Source: Propionispora vibrioides (GTDB lineage: Bacteria; Bacillota; Negativicutes; Propionisporales; Propionisporaceae). From it: a stretch of 64,000 nt of DNA. The notes under the pieces were generated by a model, which did no database searches, had not been told where the DNA came from, and saw only the letters and a program-made list of their open reading frames with translations. Location: contig NZ_FODY01000002.1 in assembly GCF_900110485.1 (NCBI RefSeq), forward strand, positions 62,001 to 126,000, read 5' to 3'. Below, piece by piece: positions 16,543 through 29,868 of this stretch; position 1 is the stretch's first letter, and every line of letters begins with the position of its first letter. Made by a program: the position numbers and the translations under genes.

Positions 16543-17286
16543 TTAACGCAGAATATCCAAAGGATTAATGGCTTTTCCTTCCCGTTTGATAACTAAGTGG
16601 ACATGCAAAAAAGGCTCGGCTGCCGAAGAGCCGGGAGTACCGATTTCCTGCCCGGCTTTCACGGTCATTCCCTTTTCCAGTTGAACGGCAGCCAGTGCCC
16701 CATAGTAGATGATGTCTTTGCCCTGAGTAATAGCCACAGTCAGCCCCGTTGCCGGATCAGTGTATATATCCGTCACAGTACCGGCATATATGGCTTTGAC
16801 CTTTTCAGTCTTATCTTTGCCTTCGATATCAATGCCCGGATGAAATCGCCATTCCTGGTATACCGGCTGGAACTGCCAGCCGAATTCTGTTTTTATAGAA
16901 CCTGTCAGCGGCCAATGAGCCTGGGCGGGCTCTTCGACAACAGCGGTATCCTTCCCGGCCGGCTTGCTGACAGCCTGTATATCAGTTGTCTTTTGTTCCA
17001 CCGCTCGGGTCGGAGTATCCACATTATTGGCCGCCTCCGCCTCCCGCTTGGGCAAAGCCACTTCCGACGAGACAACGGTCGGAGTGACTGCAGACTGCTC
17101 CTGAATGATCGAGCCCGCCCGGTTCCTGCCGCCCGGGACAGTCACCAGCAACAGTCCGGCACTTGATAGTAAGAGAACACCTGCGGCTATATAGCCGGCA
17201 TAAAACAACTTCCATTCTTTCTTATAGCACAATCTGATTCCTTTTTGGACATACGACCAGATTTTGATTACTATGGCTGGCATCAT
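16543..17286 (-). CDS. spoIIQ: SpoIIQ-like engulfment protein with intact M23 motifs
   Basis: 247 residues: short cytoplasmic N-terminus, one transmembrane helix (about 28-50), a variable Thr/Val-rich linker, and a C-terminal LytM/M23 domain (about 125-245). The metal ligands are present, HPGIDI (HxxxD) and HVHL (HxH), unlike B. subtilis SpoIIQ, which lacks a ligand and is inactive. In clostridia SpoIIQ keeps them and pairs with SpoIIIAH across the engulfing membranes. Position after spoIID matches B. subtilis. SD GAGGTGA lies just upstream. Confidence 0.88.
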   Translation of the reverse strand: MMPAIVIKIWSYVQKGIRLCYKKEWKLFYAGYIAAGVLLLSSAGLLLVTVPGGRNRAGSIIQEQSAVTPTVVSSEVALPKREAEAANNVDTPTRAVEQKTTDIQAVSKPAGKDTAVVEEPAQAHWPLTGSIKTEFGWQFQPVYQEWRFHPGIDIEGKDKTEKVKAIYAGTVTDIYTDPATGLTVAITQGKDIIYYGALAAVQLEKGMTVKAGQEIGTPGSSAAEPFLHVHLVIKREGKAINPLDILR

Positions 17287-17332
17287 GGTATCACCTCATT
17301 ACCAGTATGCCCCTTTTTTTTCTTTAAGAAAC

Positions 17333-18328
17333 TTATGAGCCGGAAATATGGGTAAGATCAATCCCCGTATAATAATATTTCAGGATATACTGATAATCCT
17401 TCCCTTCTTTAGCCAGACCGTTGGCCCCATACTGGCACAGTCCCACACCATGACCGTAGCCGGTCGTCTGAAAAACCAGCTTGTCTGCTCCGGTTTCCAC
17501 TTTAAAATTAGTCGACTTTAAGCCAAGTTTGTCCCTGACGGTTCCACCGCTTAACAGCTTACTGCCAATACGGATTTTCCCTACCCGCCCCGAATCGGTC
17601 AACTCGGCAATTTGTACGGCAGCAGTGCTGCCATTTTGCGCAGCGGCCACAATATCGGTGTCACTGCCCAGCCGCTCAGCAATCTCGCTCAGGGAAAACT
17701 CCTTTGTTTCACTATACCGGGGCGATTGCTGGTCCCAATTGCAAGCCACGCTTTTTAGGTACGGATAGTCGCTCCCCCATACTTCTTTAGCGCTAGCAGT
17801 CCGTTCACCGCTAGTAGAATGAAAAACAGCTATAATGGGTTCACCGTTATAAGTGGCAATCATACCACGTGTTTCGTCAACAGCCTGGCTGATTTTATTC
17901 CAATACACCTTGTAACCAAGTGGTCCCCACCGTGCGGTCAATTCCTGTTCATCGGCCCAGGCCTGACCCTCGCGGTAATCGCTGCTCACATCAGCGCCCG
18001 GATGCGCGGCAATCCCTTCACCACCAAAAGTCGCCATATGCTTCACCGCGTAGGTCCTGGCTGCCACCGCCTGGGCTTTTAGTGCTTCCAGTTCAAACTG
18101 GGCAGGCATTTCCGCCGCTACCACGCCTTTTACATACTCCTCCAGATTCATTCCCACAATCTGATTTTGCTTGGCCATATAGACACGGATTACGACATCC
18201 TCTCCTTTAGCTACTCCTTTGGGACTGCCGACAGGGTCCAGGCCGAACAGACTGCGTATCACCACGGCAGGAACAATCAGTACTAAAAAAACAATCAATC
18301 CAACAGCACCGGCCAGCACCTTTTTCAT
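17333..18328 (-). CDS. spoIID: Stage II sporulation protein D, lytic transglycosylase
   Basis: 331 residues: N-terminal membrane anchor, then the SpoIID domain with VVAAEMPAQFELEALKAQ, whose Glu after AA corresponds to the catalytic Glu, and AVAARTYAVKH. The C-terminal TTGYGHGVGLCQYGANGLA motif is intact, with the Cys that together with SVACNW probably binds metal. It works with SpoIIM/SpoIIP in septal peptidoglycan removal during engulfment. ATG at 18328 has AGGGGAG 8 nt upstream. Confidence 0.96.
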   Translation of the reverse strand: MKKVLAGAVGLIVFLVLIVPAVVIRSLFGLDPVGSPKGVAKGEDVVIRVYMAKQNQIVGMNLEEYVKGVVAAEMPAQFELEALKAQAVAARTYAVKHMATFGGEGIAAHPGADVSSDYREGQAWADEQELTARWGPLGYKVYWNKISQAVDETRGMIATYNGEPIIAVFHSTSGERTASAKEVWGSDYPYLKSVACNWDQQSPRYSETKEFSLSEIAERLGSDTDIVAAAQNGSTAAVQIAELTDSGRVGKIRIGSKLLSGGTVRDKLGLKSTNFKVETGADKLVFQTTGYGHGVGLCQYGANGLAKEGKDYQYILKYYYTGIDLTHISGS

Positions 18329-18407
18329 CAAACACGCTCCCCTTTAGATTGTTCGTCCTTTCTCCTCCTCACTGCAAACTATTGACGCCGACTTGTGACA
18401 TAACTAC

Positions 18408-18439
18408 TACATACTATGCCTTCCAGCCGTCCCCTATGC
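18408..18439 (-). promoter_or_regulatory. Candidate sigma-E promoter of spoIID
   Basis: On the minus strand GCATAGG, 14 nt, then CATAGTATGTA, about 80 nt upstream of the ATG. The spacing fits sigma-E. The same 11-mer lies upstream of yabG and of the Cys/His-rich gene at 59079. Confidence 0.5.
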
Positions 18440-18440
18440 C

Positions 18441-18606
18441 TAAGGAACCACTGATTTATTCACGCTGCGTGTCCCAGCGGAGCTGTTCCCGCCTGGCTGT
18501 GTCAGCAAAACCCTAAAATACCCCAACTATTTCGGCTAGTTTACTTCCCTGTCCAGCGAAAAATCTCTCGCCAGGCCGGCGGGCTCATTACATCCGTGGT
18601 TTCCTA
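18441..18606. repeat. Palindromic intergenic element, copy A
   Basis: 166 bp between spoIID and murA. The ends TAAGGAACCACTGATTTAT and (reverse complement of the right end) TAGGAAACCACGGATGTAA match at 14 of 19 positions. The minus-strand core begins GAGATTTTTCGCTGGACAGG, as in the other copies. No ORF. Confidence 0.75.
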
Positions 18607-18650
18607 AAACAACGGCAGCCAGACCCTGTTAGGCCTGACTGCCGTTGTTA
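18606..18650 (-). terminator. Terminator after murA
   Basis: A 15-bp stem with one mismatch (AACAACGGCAG.CAG paired with CTG.CTGCCGTTGTT), followed by TTTT on the minus strand. The tail runs into element A. Confidence 0.85.
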
Positions 18651-18670
18651 TGAAAGTCATATAAAATTGC

Positions 18671-19927
18671 TTACCGGTTTACCCGTTTAATGTCCGCACC
18701 GATGGCGCATAATTTATCTACAATACCGTCATACCCTCTGTCAATATGGTGAATATACCCTACTTCGGTTTCACCCTCCGCTACCAGGCCGGCTAACACC
18801 ATGGCGGCGCCGGCTCTCAAATCGGTTGCCTTTACCGGACAGCCGGTCAGCTTGCGAACGCCTTCCACAATAGCGCTGCGTCCCTCAATTTTGATGTTGG
18901 CTCCCATCCGCTTTAATTCATCCACATGCATAAAGCGGTTTTCAAACACCGTTTCCGTATATACGCTGGTCCCCTGCGCCACCGTGGACAGGGCCATGAA
19001 CTGAGCCTGCATGTCGGTAGGAAAGCCGGGATAAGGCAACGTCTTTATATCAATGGAGCGCAAGTTTCCCGAACTGTACACCCGCAACCCGTTGATATCC
19101 TCTTCAATGACAGCTCCCGCTTCCTTAAGCTTGGCGATCACCGGTTTTAAATGTTCGATCAGCGCGTTTTCAATCCAAACGTCACCGCCGGTCATTGCTG
19201 CCGCAACCATATACGTGCCGGCTTCAATCCGGTCAGGAATAACCGTATAGGCTGTCCCCCGCAGTTCACTGACGCCTTCAATTTTAATTACATTGGTACC
19301 GGCACCGCGAACGCGGGCTCCCATTACATTCAGATAATTGGCCAGATCAACAATCTCCGGCTCATGCGCCGGGTTTTCCAGGATAGTCACGCCTTGGGCC
19401 AGACTGGCTGCCATCATAATATTTTCGGTGGCACCGACACTGGGAAAATCCAGATAAATTCTGGCCCCGGTCAGCCCCTTCGGCGCCTTGGCCTCAATAT
19501 AACCATGTCCGATTTCAATCTCCGCGCCCAAAGCTTCAAAGCCTTTTAAATGCAAATCAATCGGCCTTGTTCCAATGGCACAACCGCCGGGCAAAGAAAT
19601 TTTGGCCTGCCCCCGCCGGGCCAGTAAAGGCCCCATGACGAGAAAGGATGCCCGCATTTTGCGGACAAGGTCATACGGAGCTTCACAACTGGTGATATTG
19701 GTACTATCTATCATCAGTGTATCAGCTTCACGCCGCGTCGGTACTCCCAGATGCTCCAGCACATGCATAAAAGTTCGCACATCTTCAAGATCAGGTATCT
19801 CTTCCAGCGTGCTGGGCGATCCTCCTAACAATGAAGCAGCGATAATCGGCAACACGGCATTTTTAGCACCGCTGATTTTAACTGTACCGGACAGGCGTTT
19901 ACCACCGCTGATAATTAATTTCTCCAT
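18671..19927 (-). CDS. murA: UDP-GlcNAc 1-carboxyvinyltransferase MurA
   Basis: 418 residues. The PEP-binding loop [19 protein letters not shown] contains the catalytic Cys that fosfomycin alkylates, so the enzyme should be fosfomycin-sensitive. The N-terminal [15 protein letters not shown] is typical. It performs the first committed step of peptidoglycan synthesis. ATG at 19927 has a GGGGGG tract 8 nt upstream. The order ywmB-murA-spoIID matches B. subtilis murAA. Confidence 0.98.
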   Translation of the reverse strand: MEKLIISGGKRLSGTVKISGAKNAVLPIIAASLLGGSPSTLEEIPDLEDVRTFMHVLEHLGVPTRREADTLMIDSTNITSCEAPYDLVRKMRASFLVMGPLLARRGQAKISLPGGCAIGTRPIDLHLKGFEALGAEIEIGHGYIEAKAPKGLTGARIYLDFPSVGATENIMMAASLAQGVTILENPAHEPEIVDLANYLNVMGARVRGAGTNVIKIEGVSELRGTAYTVIPDRIEAGTYMVAAAMTGGDVWIENALIEHLKPVIAKLKEAGAVIEEDINGLRVYSSGNLRSIDIKTLPYPGFPTDMQAQFMALSTVAQGTSVYTETVFENRFMHVDELKRMGANIKIEGRSAIVEGVRKLTGCPVKATDLRAGAAMVLAGLVAEGETEVGYIHHIDRGYDGIVDKLCAIGADIKRVNR

Positions 19928-20010
19928 AAAGTATGGTCCCCCCACTTAACTCAACTTGCCTTCCCTGATGTAAACGGTTAGTATTGCATACGGCTGCTGC
20001 CGGTAAACTG

Positions 20011-20176
20011 CTAGGGCTTGTTTGAAAAGTAACGGACCCATGGCGAGTGATTTTTGTGTCAGACGAGACAAAATTTTGCAGGAATAGCACGGTCCCTATT
20101 TCAAAAAATTTTAACGACCTATGGCCCAAAAGGCGCCGTCAGAGAGCGTTGCGGATAATCCGAAAACACGCCCTAA
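20011..20176. repeat. Palindromic intergenic element, copy B
   Basis: 166 bp between ywmB and murA. Ends CTAGGGCTTGTTT and reverse complement TTAGGGCGTGTTTT. The plus-strand core GAGTGATTTTTGTGTCAG and later TTAACGACCTATGGC parallel copies C and I. Its right end reaches the ywmB stop codon. Confidence 0.8.
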
Positions 20177-20928
20177 TACTCCCTGGTTATAATCGGAGAG
20201 CCAATTACCATATACGTTCGATTTTCCGTTTCACTGTACCGCATAGCTATATTGAGATTGATCTGCCTGCCGTTAGTCGTGACATAATCATCTATGGCTT
20301 TGGTATATCCTGTGCAGCTAACCACATTCTCATCAAACATAACCGGATCTATCGTAGCATGGACGGCTGCGAAGGCCCGCTCAATCCGCCCCTGCCATTC
20401 GTCCCTAACTAGTTTACCATCTAGGTATCCTACCAAGCAAGTATTTATACGCGGTCCACTGCCAAAATCCTGCAATATGGCGGCCGCTTTTTTATTATAT
20501 TCCTTTATATGGCTACTATTTTCCTTCTCTGTCAAGTTTATTACCAAATATCCCCGCCAGGCTCCCCTAGATAGTACCGAAGCCGGCAGCCGGATCAGCT
20601 CGGCCATAATGACAAACTGCTTTTCGCCGTCGTCGGTTTCCGCTTTTACCACATGCCGTTGCGGAGTATTCTCCTGTGTGATCCGGTACTGCCCCGCCGT
20701 AAATCCCAACCTGTTCGCAACCTGCTTCACCGCCGGCAGCAACTCTTCTTCTGTCAAAAATTCAGTGTTCAGCTCGGTCCAGGCGTGAAGATTTGTTTCC
20801 GCAAGCTGGAACCCGGCTTCCTGCAGAGCGTCGCGCAATGGTTGCGCCGGCTCCGGTGAGGCCAGACTAATCCGCACAGCCAGCAAACACAGGCAAATGA
20901 ATAGAGGAATTAGTCTAACCAACAACAC
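20173..20928 (-). CDS. ywmB: YwmB family protein
   Basis: 251 residues with an N-terminal signal sequence (cleavage near SLASPEP). The body, with QVANRLGFTAGQYRITQENT, VSCTGYTKAIDDYV and the C-terminal NLNIAMRYSETENRT, matches the YwmB family (TATA-box-binding-like fold, DUF1779), found in spore formers directly before murA. Function not established. GTG start with GGAGG 7 nt upstream. The last bases overlap repeat copy B. Confidence 0.85.
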   Translation of the reverse strand: MLLVRLIPLFICLCLLAVRISLASPEPAQPLRDALQEAGFQLAETNLHAWTELNTEFLTEEELLPAVKQVANRLGFTAGQYRITQENTPQRHVVKAETDDGEKQFVIMAELIRLPASVLSRGAWRGYLVINLTEKENSSHIKEYNKKAAAILQDFGSGPRINTCLVGYLDGKLVRDEWQGRIERAFAAVHATIDPVMFDENVVSCTGYTKAIDDYVTTNGRQINLNIAMRYSETENRTYMVIGSPIITREY

Positions 20929-21082
20929 CCACTCGCCTCCCCTCGCTAATTTTATTTCTTATCTTCATTCTTGCCAGTTTTTAGGGGAGTTATGCAAGGG
21001 AATCAAAGGGAGCTTTGCCTAAAAAAGCCTGCTGCTAGACTCATCATATTGTGTTGTAAAAACAAGATATGGTAAGGGTCCA

Positions 21083-21110
21083 CAAAAAAAACAGGCCATT
21101 ACAGCCTGCT
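21083..21110 (-). terminator. Terminator of the ATP synthase operon
   Basis: A short CAGGC/GCCTG stem with a 7-nt loop, followed on the minus strand by eight U residues; it lies just after atpC. Confidence 0.8.
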
Positions 21111-21116
21111 TTCCTA

Positions 21117-21527
21117 TCACATCTTATGCTCTTTCCTGGCAAGTCTTAATCGCAGCACCGCTCTTTTTAAGGCGGCTTCCGCCCGGGCAATGTCGATGCC
21201 TGACTGCCGGTCTTTAAGACGCGTCTCCGCCCTGTCTTTAGCAGCCTGTGCCCGTATGGAGTCAATCTCCTCGGGGTTCTCCGCGCAGGTTGCCAGAATC
21301 GTTGCCTTATCCGGCTGTACCTCAAGCAGACCGCCGCATAAAGCCAGTTGCCGCTCTCCGTCATCCGTCAGCAGGCGGAGAATCCATATATCCAAGCCGG
21401 CAATAAGCGGCGCATGGCCCGGTAAAATACCGACGTCGCCATTGGTTGTCCGGGCAATAATCATATTGACCTCGTCAGAAAAAGCAACTTTTTCAGGGGT
21501 TACAATATCCAGCTTAATTTTAGCCAC
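21117..21527 (-). CDS. atpC: ATP synthase epsilon subunit
   Basis: 136 residues. The N-terminal beta-sandwich (IVTPEKVAFSDEVNMIIART, GDVGILPGHAPLIAGL) and C-terminal helical hairpin (AKDRAETRLKDRQ...LARKEHK) are complete. Central-stalk subunit that couples rotation and inhibits reverse hydrolysis. GTG start with GGGGG upstream, 3 nt after atpD. Last gene of the operon. Confidence 0.97.
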   Translation of the reverse strand: MAKIKLDIVTPEKVAFSDEVNMIIARTTNGDVGILPGHAPLIAGLDIWILRLLTDDGERQLALCGGLLEVQPDKATILATCAENPEEIDSIRAQAAKDRAETRLKDRQSGIDIARAEAALKRAVLRLRLARKEHKM

Positions 21528-21530
21528 GGT

Positions 21531-22994
<1,464 letters not shown>

Positions 22995-23025
22995 CTATCG
23001 GACTTACCGAATTTTTCTTACATAC

Positions 23026-23886
23026 CTATTTCAGAGCTTCCACACCGCCGACAATTTCAGAAATTTCCCGGGTAATGCTTGCCTGACGGACTTTGTTGTA
23101 ATTGAGCGTGAGTTTGGCAATCAGTTCTTCCGCATTATCGGTCGCCGAACTCATCGCCGTCATGCGGGCACCCAGTTCGCTGGCCGCCGCCTGTAACAGT
23201 GCATTATAGACGGTGGTTTCCAGATATTGCGGCAATAACACGGAAAGCACCTCTTCTGCAGAAGGTTCAAAAATATACTCCTGCTGCCCCTCCGATTTGC
23301 CATCGACCTGCTGCGCAGTATGATCCACGGGCAGCAGCTTAATCGTCGTCGGCTTCTGATTGATGGGCGAAAGAAATTCGGTGTACACCAGGTAAATTTC
23401 ATCGTACTGCCCGTCTAAAAAGCCTTCGCTAGCCAATTTCACAATATCAACGGCATGCAAATAGGTCGGTTTTTCCGAAAAACCAGTCAGCTCGGCGTCA
23501 ATGGTAAACTTACGGCGCTTAAAATAATCCCGCGCCTTGCGTCCGATCGTAATCAAACCGCTTTCCCGTTTCTCGCGAATGAGCGGCAAAGCCTCCTTGA
23601 TCACATTGCTGGCATAAGCGCCAGCCAAGCCTTTGTCCGAACCAATGATGATAAAGCCGGAGCGTTTAACCTCCCGGACTTCTAAGAGCGGCAAAGCAGT
23701 CTCCGCAGCATTAGCCGACACATTGGCCAGGACTTCCTTGATTTTATCGGTGTAAGGACGACTGGCGATAGCGCGTTCCTGGGCCCGGCGCAACCGGGCG
23801 GCAGCGACCATTTTCATCGCCTTGGTAATTTGCCCGATATTTTTTACGCTTTTAATGCGGCGACGTATATCCTGTGCACTAGGCAT
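23026..23886 (-). CDS. atpG: ATP synthase gamma subunit
   Basis: 286 residues. N-terminal RRRIKSVKNIGQITKAMKMV and C-terminal LTLNYNKVRQASITREISEI form the rotor coiled coil. SD GGGGTGA lies upstream. The gap of 82 nt to the atpD start holds the atpD ribosome binding site. Confidence 0.98.
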   Translation of the reverse strand: MPSAQDIRRRIKSVKNIGQITKAMKMVAAARLRRAQERAIASRPYTDKIKEVLANVSANAAETALPLLEVREVKRSGFIIIGSDKGLAGAYASNVIKEALPLIREKRESGLITIGRKARDYFKRRKFTIDAELTGFSEKPTYLHAVDIVKLASEGFLDGQYDEIYLVYTEFLSPINQKPTTIKLLPVDHTAQQVDGKSEGQQEYIFEPSAEEVLSVLLPQYLETTVYNALLQAAASELGARMTAMSSATDNAEELIAKLTLNYNKVRQASITREISEIVGGVEALK

Positions 23887-23892
23887 ATTTTA

Positions 23893-25987
<2,095 letters not shown>

Positions 25988-25994
<7 letters not shown>

Positions 25995-26497
25995 GGCAGG
26001 CCACCTATTTTCTTCTCATCCAGTTTATCCATAAAGTCAGAAACCAATTTGGAATTTGTTTCGGCATCCAGGTTTTTTTCAATAATCTTGGCAGCCGCAG
26101 CCATGGACAATCCCACCACTTCGGCGCGCAGCTCGGCCAAGGCCAATTCGCGCTCGCGAGAGATTTCCTCCTGAGCGGCTTTCAAAAGACGAGCATGTTC
26201 CACTCTGGCTTCTTCAATAATTTCCTCTTTGTTCTTTTCAGCCTGTTTCATAGCCTTGTCCACAATTGCCTGCGCTTCGGCCCTGGCTGCCGTGAGCTGC
26301 GTCTGATATTCCCGTTTCAGATCCGCCGCGTCCTGTCTGTCTTTTTCAGCCGTAGCGAGATCGCCTGCAATACTGGCCTGACGAGCTTCCATCATCTCCA
26401 TTAAAGGCTTGTATGCCAATTTTTTCAAAATGAACACTAAAATAAGAAAGTTTATAATTTGCGCAATAAGTGTCGCATTTATCTCCAACGAGGTCAT
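25988..26497 (-). CDS. atpF: ATP synthase b subunit
   Basis: 169 residues from ATG at 26497. One N-terminal transmembrane helix (NATLIAQIINFLILVFIL) and a long charged coiled coil form the peripheral stalk. AAGAGGAGG directly touches the ATG, so initiation may really occur at a TTG three codons later (26488), where spacing is 9 nt; that would give a 166-residue protein starting at LEINATL. The C-terminal end overlaps atpH. Confidence 0.94.
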
Positions 26498-26601
26498 CCT
26501 CCTCTTAAAGGCATATAACAGAACGCCGGCAGAGCGACATAGCACTCTGTTCCAGACGTCCCTGCTATCCCCAGCTTTAGCATAGCTGCTAAAAACAAGG
26601 T

Positions 26602-26628
26602 AAAAACAGACGGCTGAAGCACCAGCCG
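26602..26628 (-). terminator. Possible attenuator between atpE and atpF
   Basis: On the minus strand CGGCTG-GTGCTT-CAGCCG is followed by TCTG and five U residues, inside the 210-nt atpE-atpF gap. The weak stem and offset U-tract suggest partial termination. Confidence 0.45.
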
Positions 26629-26707
26629 CAGCTCGTCATTTATTTACCTGTTCCCTAAAAACAAGCTCTGCCTTTTGACGGGTCATAGTCTTGCCATTTG
26701 TTGTTAC

Positions 26708-26959
26708 TTAATGAACGAAAGGATTAGCAAAAACCAGCGCAAGTGCGATAACCGCAGCAATGATTGGAATTGATTCGATTAAGCCTACCGAAATAAACAT
26801 ATTTACCAAAATCGTGTTTTTGGCCTCAGGCTGTCTAGCGATACCTTCAATTGCTTTCGCGGTCACGCTACCATCGCCTACGGCAGCACCAAAGGCGGCC
26901 AAACCGATAGCCAAAGCAGCAGCAACTACCGAAGCGGCTACAATAATAGCATGTTCCAT
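26708..26959 (-). CDS. atpE: ATP synthase c subunit
   Basis: 83 residues, two hydrophobic helices joined by the polar loop ARQPEAKN. The ion-binding carboxylate is the Glu in VGLIESIP. Of the Na+-binding set known from Ilyobacter (Gln32, Glu65, Ser66, Thr67, Tyr70), Glu and Ser are kept, but Gln32 is Asp (VGDGSV) and Thr67 is Ile, so proton use is more likely than Na+. SD AGGAGG lies upstream. Confidence 0.97.
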   Translation of the reverse strand: MEHAIIVAASVVAAALAIGLAAFGAAVGDGSVTAKAIEGIARQPEAKNTILVNMFISVGLIESIPIIAAVIALALVFANPFVH

Positions 26960-27020
26960 GTAAATATCCTCCTTTCCCCAGAATGGCCCTTATCAGTATA
27001 AAGTATCAGAGCAGTCAGAA

Positions 27021-28098
<1,078 letters not shown>

Positions 28099-28122
28099 CT
28101 TTCCCTTCCCTGTTTCCTAAAC

Positions 28123-28335
28123 CTAATATTTCACGGCCTTTTTATAGATAGCCCACAGGCCGGAAATCATACCAAGAACGATGCCAGCCACACTGGCCCA
28201 GGGAGCACAGTCCAACCAGTTGTCCAGCAACCGTCCCAGAAAAATTCCGACAGCAATATTAGCGACAAGAGTAAAACTCAGTGTTGTAGCAATGCCCAGG
28301 GCAGAGAAACCTGGCTGCTTGTCTTTTTTGTTCAT
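28123..28335 (-). CDS. atpZ: AtpZ-type small membrane protein
   Basis: 70 residues, two transmembrane helices (about 14-35 and 45-65) with GRLLDNWL between. This is the AtpZ/ATPase gene 1 family often found before atpI; with AtpI it has been linked to Mg2+/Ca2+ transport for ATP synthase. ATG at 28335 has GGGGGA upstream. First gene of the atp operon. Confidence 0.82.
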   Translation of the reverse strand: MNKKDKQPGFSALGIATTLSFTLVANIAVGIFLGRLLDNWLDCAPWASVAGIVLGMISGLWAIYKKAVKY

Positions 28336-28508
28336 AAACATCCCCCGCCATCTACAAATCCAGCAAAAATCCGGGGTAAGCCTTGAGTTTACTTTTACAT
28401 TTATTCCTAACAAGCAATTCATTTCGCCAAACCCGAACGAAATCCTTCTGGCTTTTGAGCAAAACCAGCCAAAAAGCTAAGAAATTTCCATTTTCGACAA
28501 ATGCAAAG

Positions 28509-29681
28509 CTATACCTTAAAGATATCCGGTTTTTGCCCTATATATCCATATGTAAATAAAATAGCCTGCGCGATTCGCCGGGAAGCCTGTCCGTCGCCAT
28601 AAGGATTACAAGCATTGGCCATGCTCGCATAAGCCTTCTCATCGGCCAGCAAACGGTGAGTCTCCTCATATACACAGGCCCGTTCGGTACCGACTAAACG
28701 CACTGTCCCTGCTTCAACCGCCTCCGGCCGTTCTGTAGTGTCCCGCAGCACCAATACAGGTTTGCCTAAGGCCGGTGCCTCTTCCTGAATGCCGCCGGAA
28801 TCGGTCAGCACCAGATAAGAACGGGCCATTAGATTGGCAAAAGGTTCATAATCCAGCGGATCAATCAAATGCACCCGGCCGATCCCGCCTAGTTCGGCTT
28901 GAACGACTTCCCGGACCTTGGGATTTTTGTGCACCGGAAATACAATCTCCACATCGGCAAACTCCTCGACGATTCGCCGGAGAGCCTGGTAAACATGGCG
29001 CATCGGCTCGCCCAAATTCTCCCGCCGGTGCGTCGTAACCAGTATGACGCGGCGATTCTGATAATCAATGCCGGATAACAGCTCATTTTGAAATACATAG
29101 CCGGGATTAACGGTTGTCTTCAAGGCGTCAATCACGGTATTGCCTGTCACCGTGATCGCCTCTTCCGTCACCATTTCAGCCAAAAGATTCGCCCGTGACA
29201 CTTCGGTCGGCGCAAAATGCAAGTCGGCCAGTGAACCGGTTAGCTTACGATTCATTTCTTCGGGAAAAGGAGAGTATTTGTTGCCTGTCCTAAGTCCGGC
29301 TTCCACATGACCTACCGCCGTTTGATGATAGTAGGCAGCCAAAGCGCCGGCGAAAGTGGTGGTTGTATCGCCATGAACCAGTACGATATCCGGTTTTTCC
29401 TTGCCGATGGCCTCATTTAGTCCGTGCATAGCCCGGCAAGTAATATCAAAAAGCGTTTGCCCCTGGGACATGATATCTAAATCATAATCCGGTGTGATAT
29501 TAAACAGCTTAAGCACCTGATCCAGCATTTCCCGGTGCTGGGCGGTTACCACCACTACCGGGGTAATCCACTCGGGGTATTTGGCCAGTTCAAGCACGAC
29601 CGGTGCCATCTTGATAGCTTCCGGCCGTGTTCCGAAAATCGTCATAACCTTAATCCGCGGCTTTTTCTCGCATTGCAACAT
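28509..29681 (-). CDS. wecB: UDP-N-acetylglucosamine 2-epimerase
   Basis: 390 residues. Family motifs: FGTRPEAIKMAPVV, VHGDTTTTFAG, GHVEAGLRTG and TDSGGIQEEAPALGKPVLV. Non-hydrolysing enzyme making UDP-ManNAc for envelope glycans. SD AAGGAG lies before the ATG at 29681. It sits next to atp as mnaA does in B. subtilis. Confidence 0.96.
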   Translation of the reverse strand: MLQCEKKPRIKVMTIFGTRPEAIKMAPVVLELAKYPEWITPVVVVTAQHREMLDQVLKLFNITPDYDLDIMSQGQTLFDITCRAMHGLNEAIGKEKPDIVLVHGDTTTTFAGALAAYYHQTAVGHVEAGLRTGNKYSPFPEEMNRKLTGSLADLHFAPTEVSRANLLAEMVTEEAITVTGNTVIDALKTTVNPGYVFQNELLSGIDYQNRRVILVTTHRRENLGEPMRHVYQALRRIVEEFADVEIVFPVHKNPKVREVVQAELGGIGRVHLIDPLDYEPFANLMARSYLVLTDSGGIQEEAPALGKPVLVLRDTTERPEAVEAGTVRLVGTERACVYEETHRLLADEKAYASMANACNPYGDGQASRRIAQAILFTYGYIGQKPDIFKV

Positions 29682-29709
29682 ATTTGTTAACTCCTTCCGT
29701 GTGTTCGCC

Positions 29710-29736
29710 AAAAATGGGCGGGCATAATGCCCGCCC
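29710..29736 (-). terminator. Terminator after wecA/tagO
   Basis: A 9-bp perfect GC-rich stem (GGGCGGGCA/TGCCCGCCC, loop TAA) is followed by five U residues on the minus strand. It lies 20 nt before the wecB ribosome binding site. Confidence 0.85.
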
Positions 29737-29777
29737 GTAGTCTCTGTATACTGTGCTATATATTTCCCTTAACAGAC

Positions 29778-29868
29778 CAGTGCTCCACCAACCCGGAAAC
29801 CACAATTTTCTCACGGTCTTTTTCCGTAAGACTGCATTGTCGTCGGCTCACTATGTCCGGCACTAGTG
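29778..29868. repeat. Palindromic element, decayed copy M
   Basis: Between wecA and wecB. CAGTGCTCCACCAAC resembles the left end of copy H, and TTTTTCCGTAAGACTGCATTG resembles its inner arm (TTTTTCCGTAAGGCTTCGTTG). The other end is not recognisable. Confidence 0.55.

Larger units (their letters stand above)
18329..18670. other. 342-nt intergenic stretch between spoIID and murA
   Basis: Contains the spoIID promoter candidate, repeat copy A and the murA terminator, each listed separately. Nothing else was recognised. Confidence 0.7.

Noticed and set aside
28336..28508. A promoter for the atp operon
   Set aside because: Several partial -35-like words are present, but none has a good -10 at the right distance, so none is listed.
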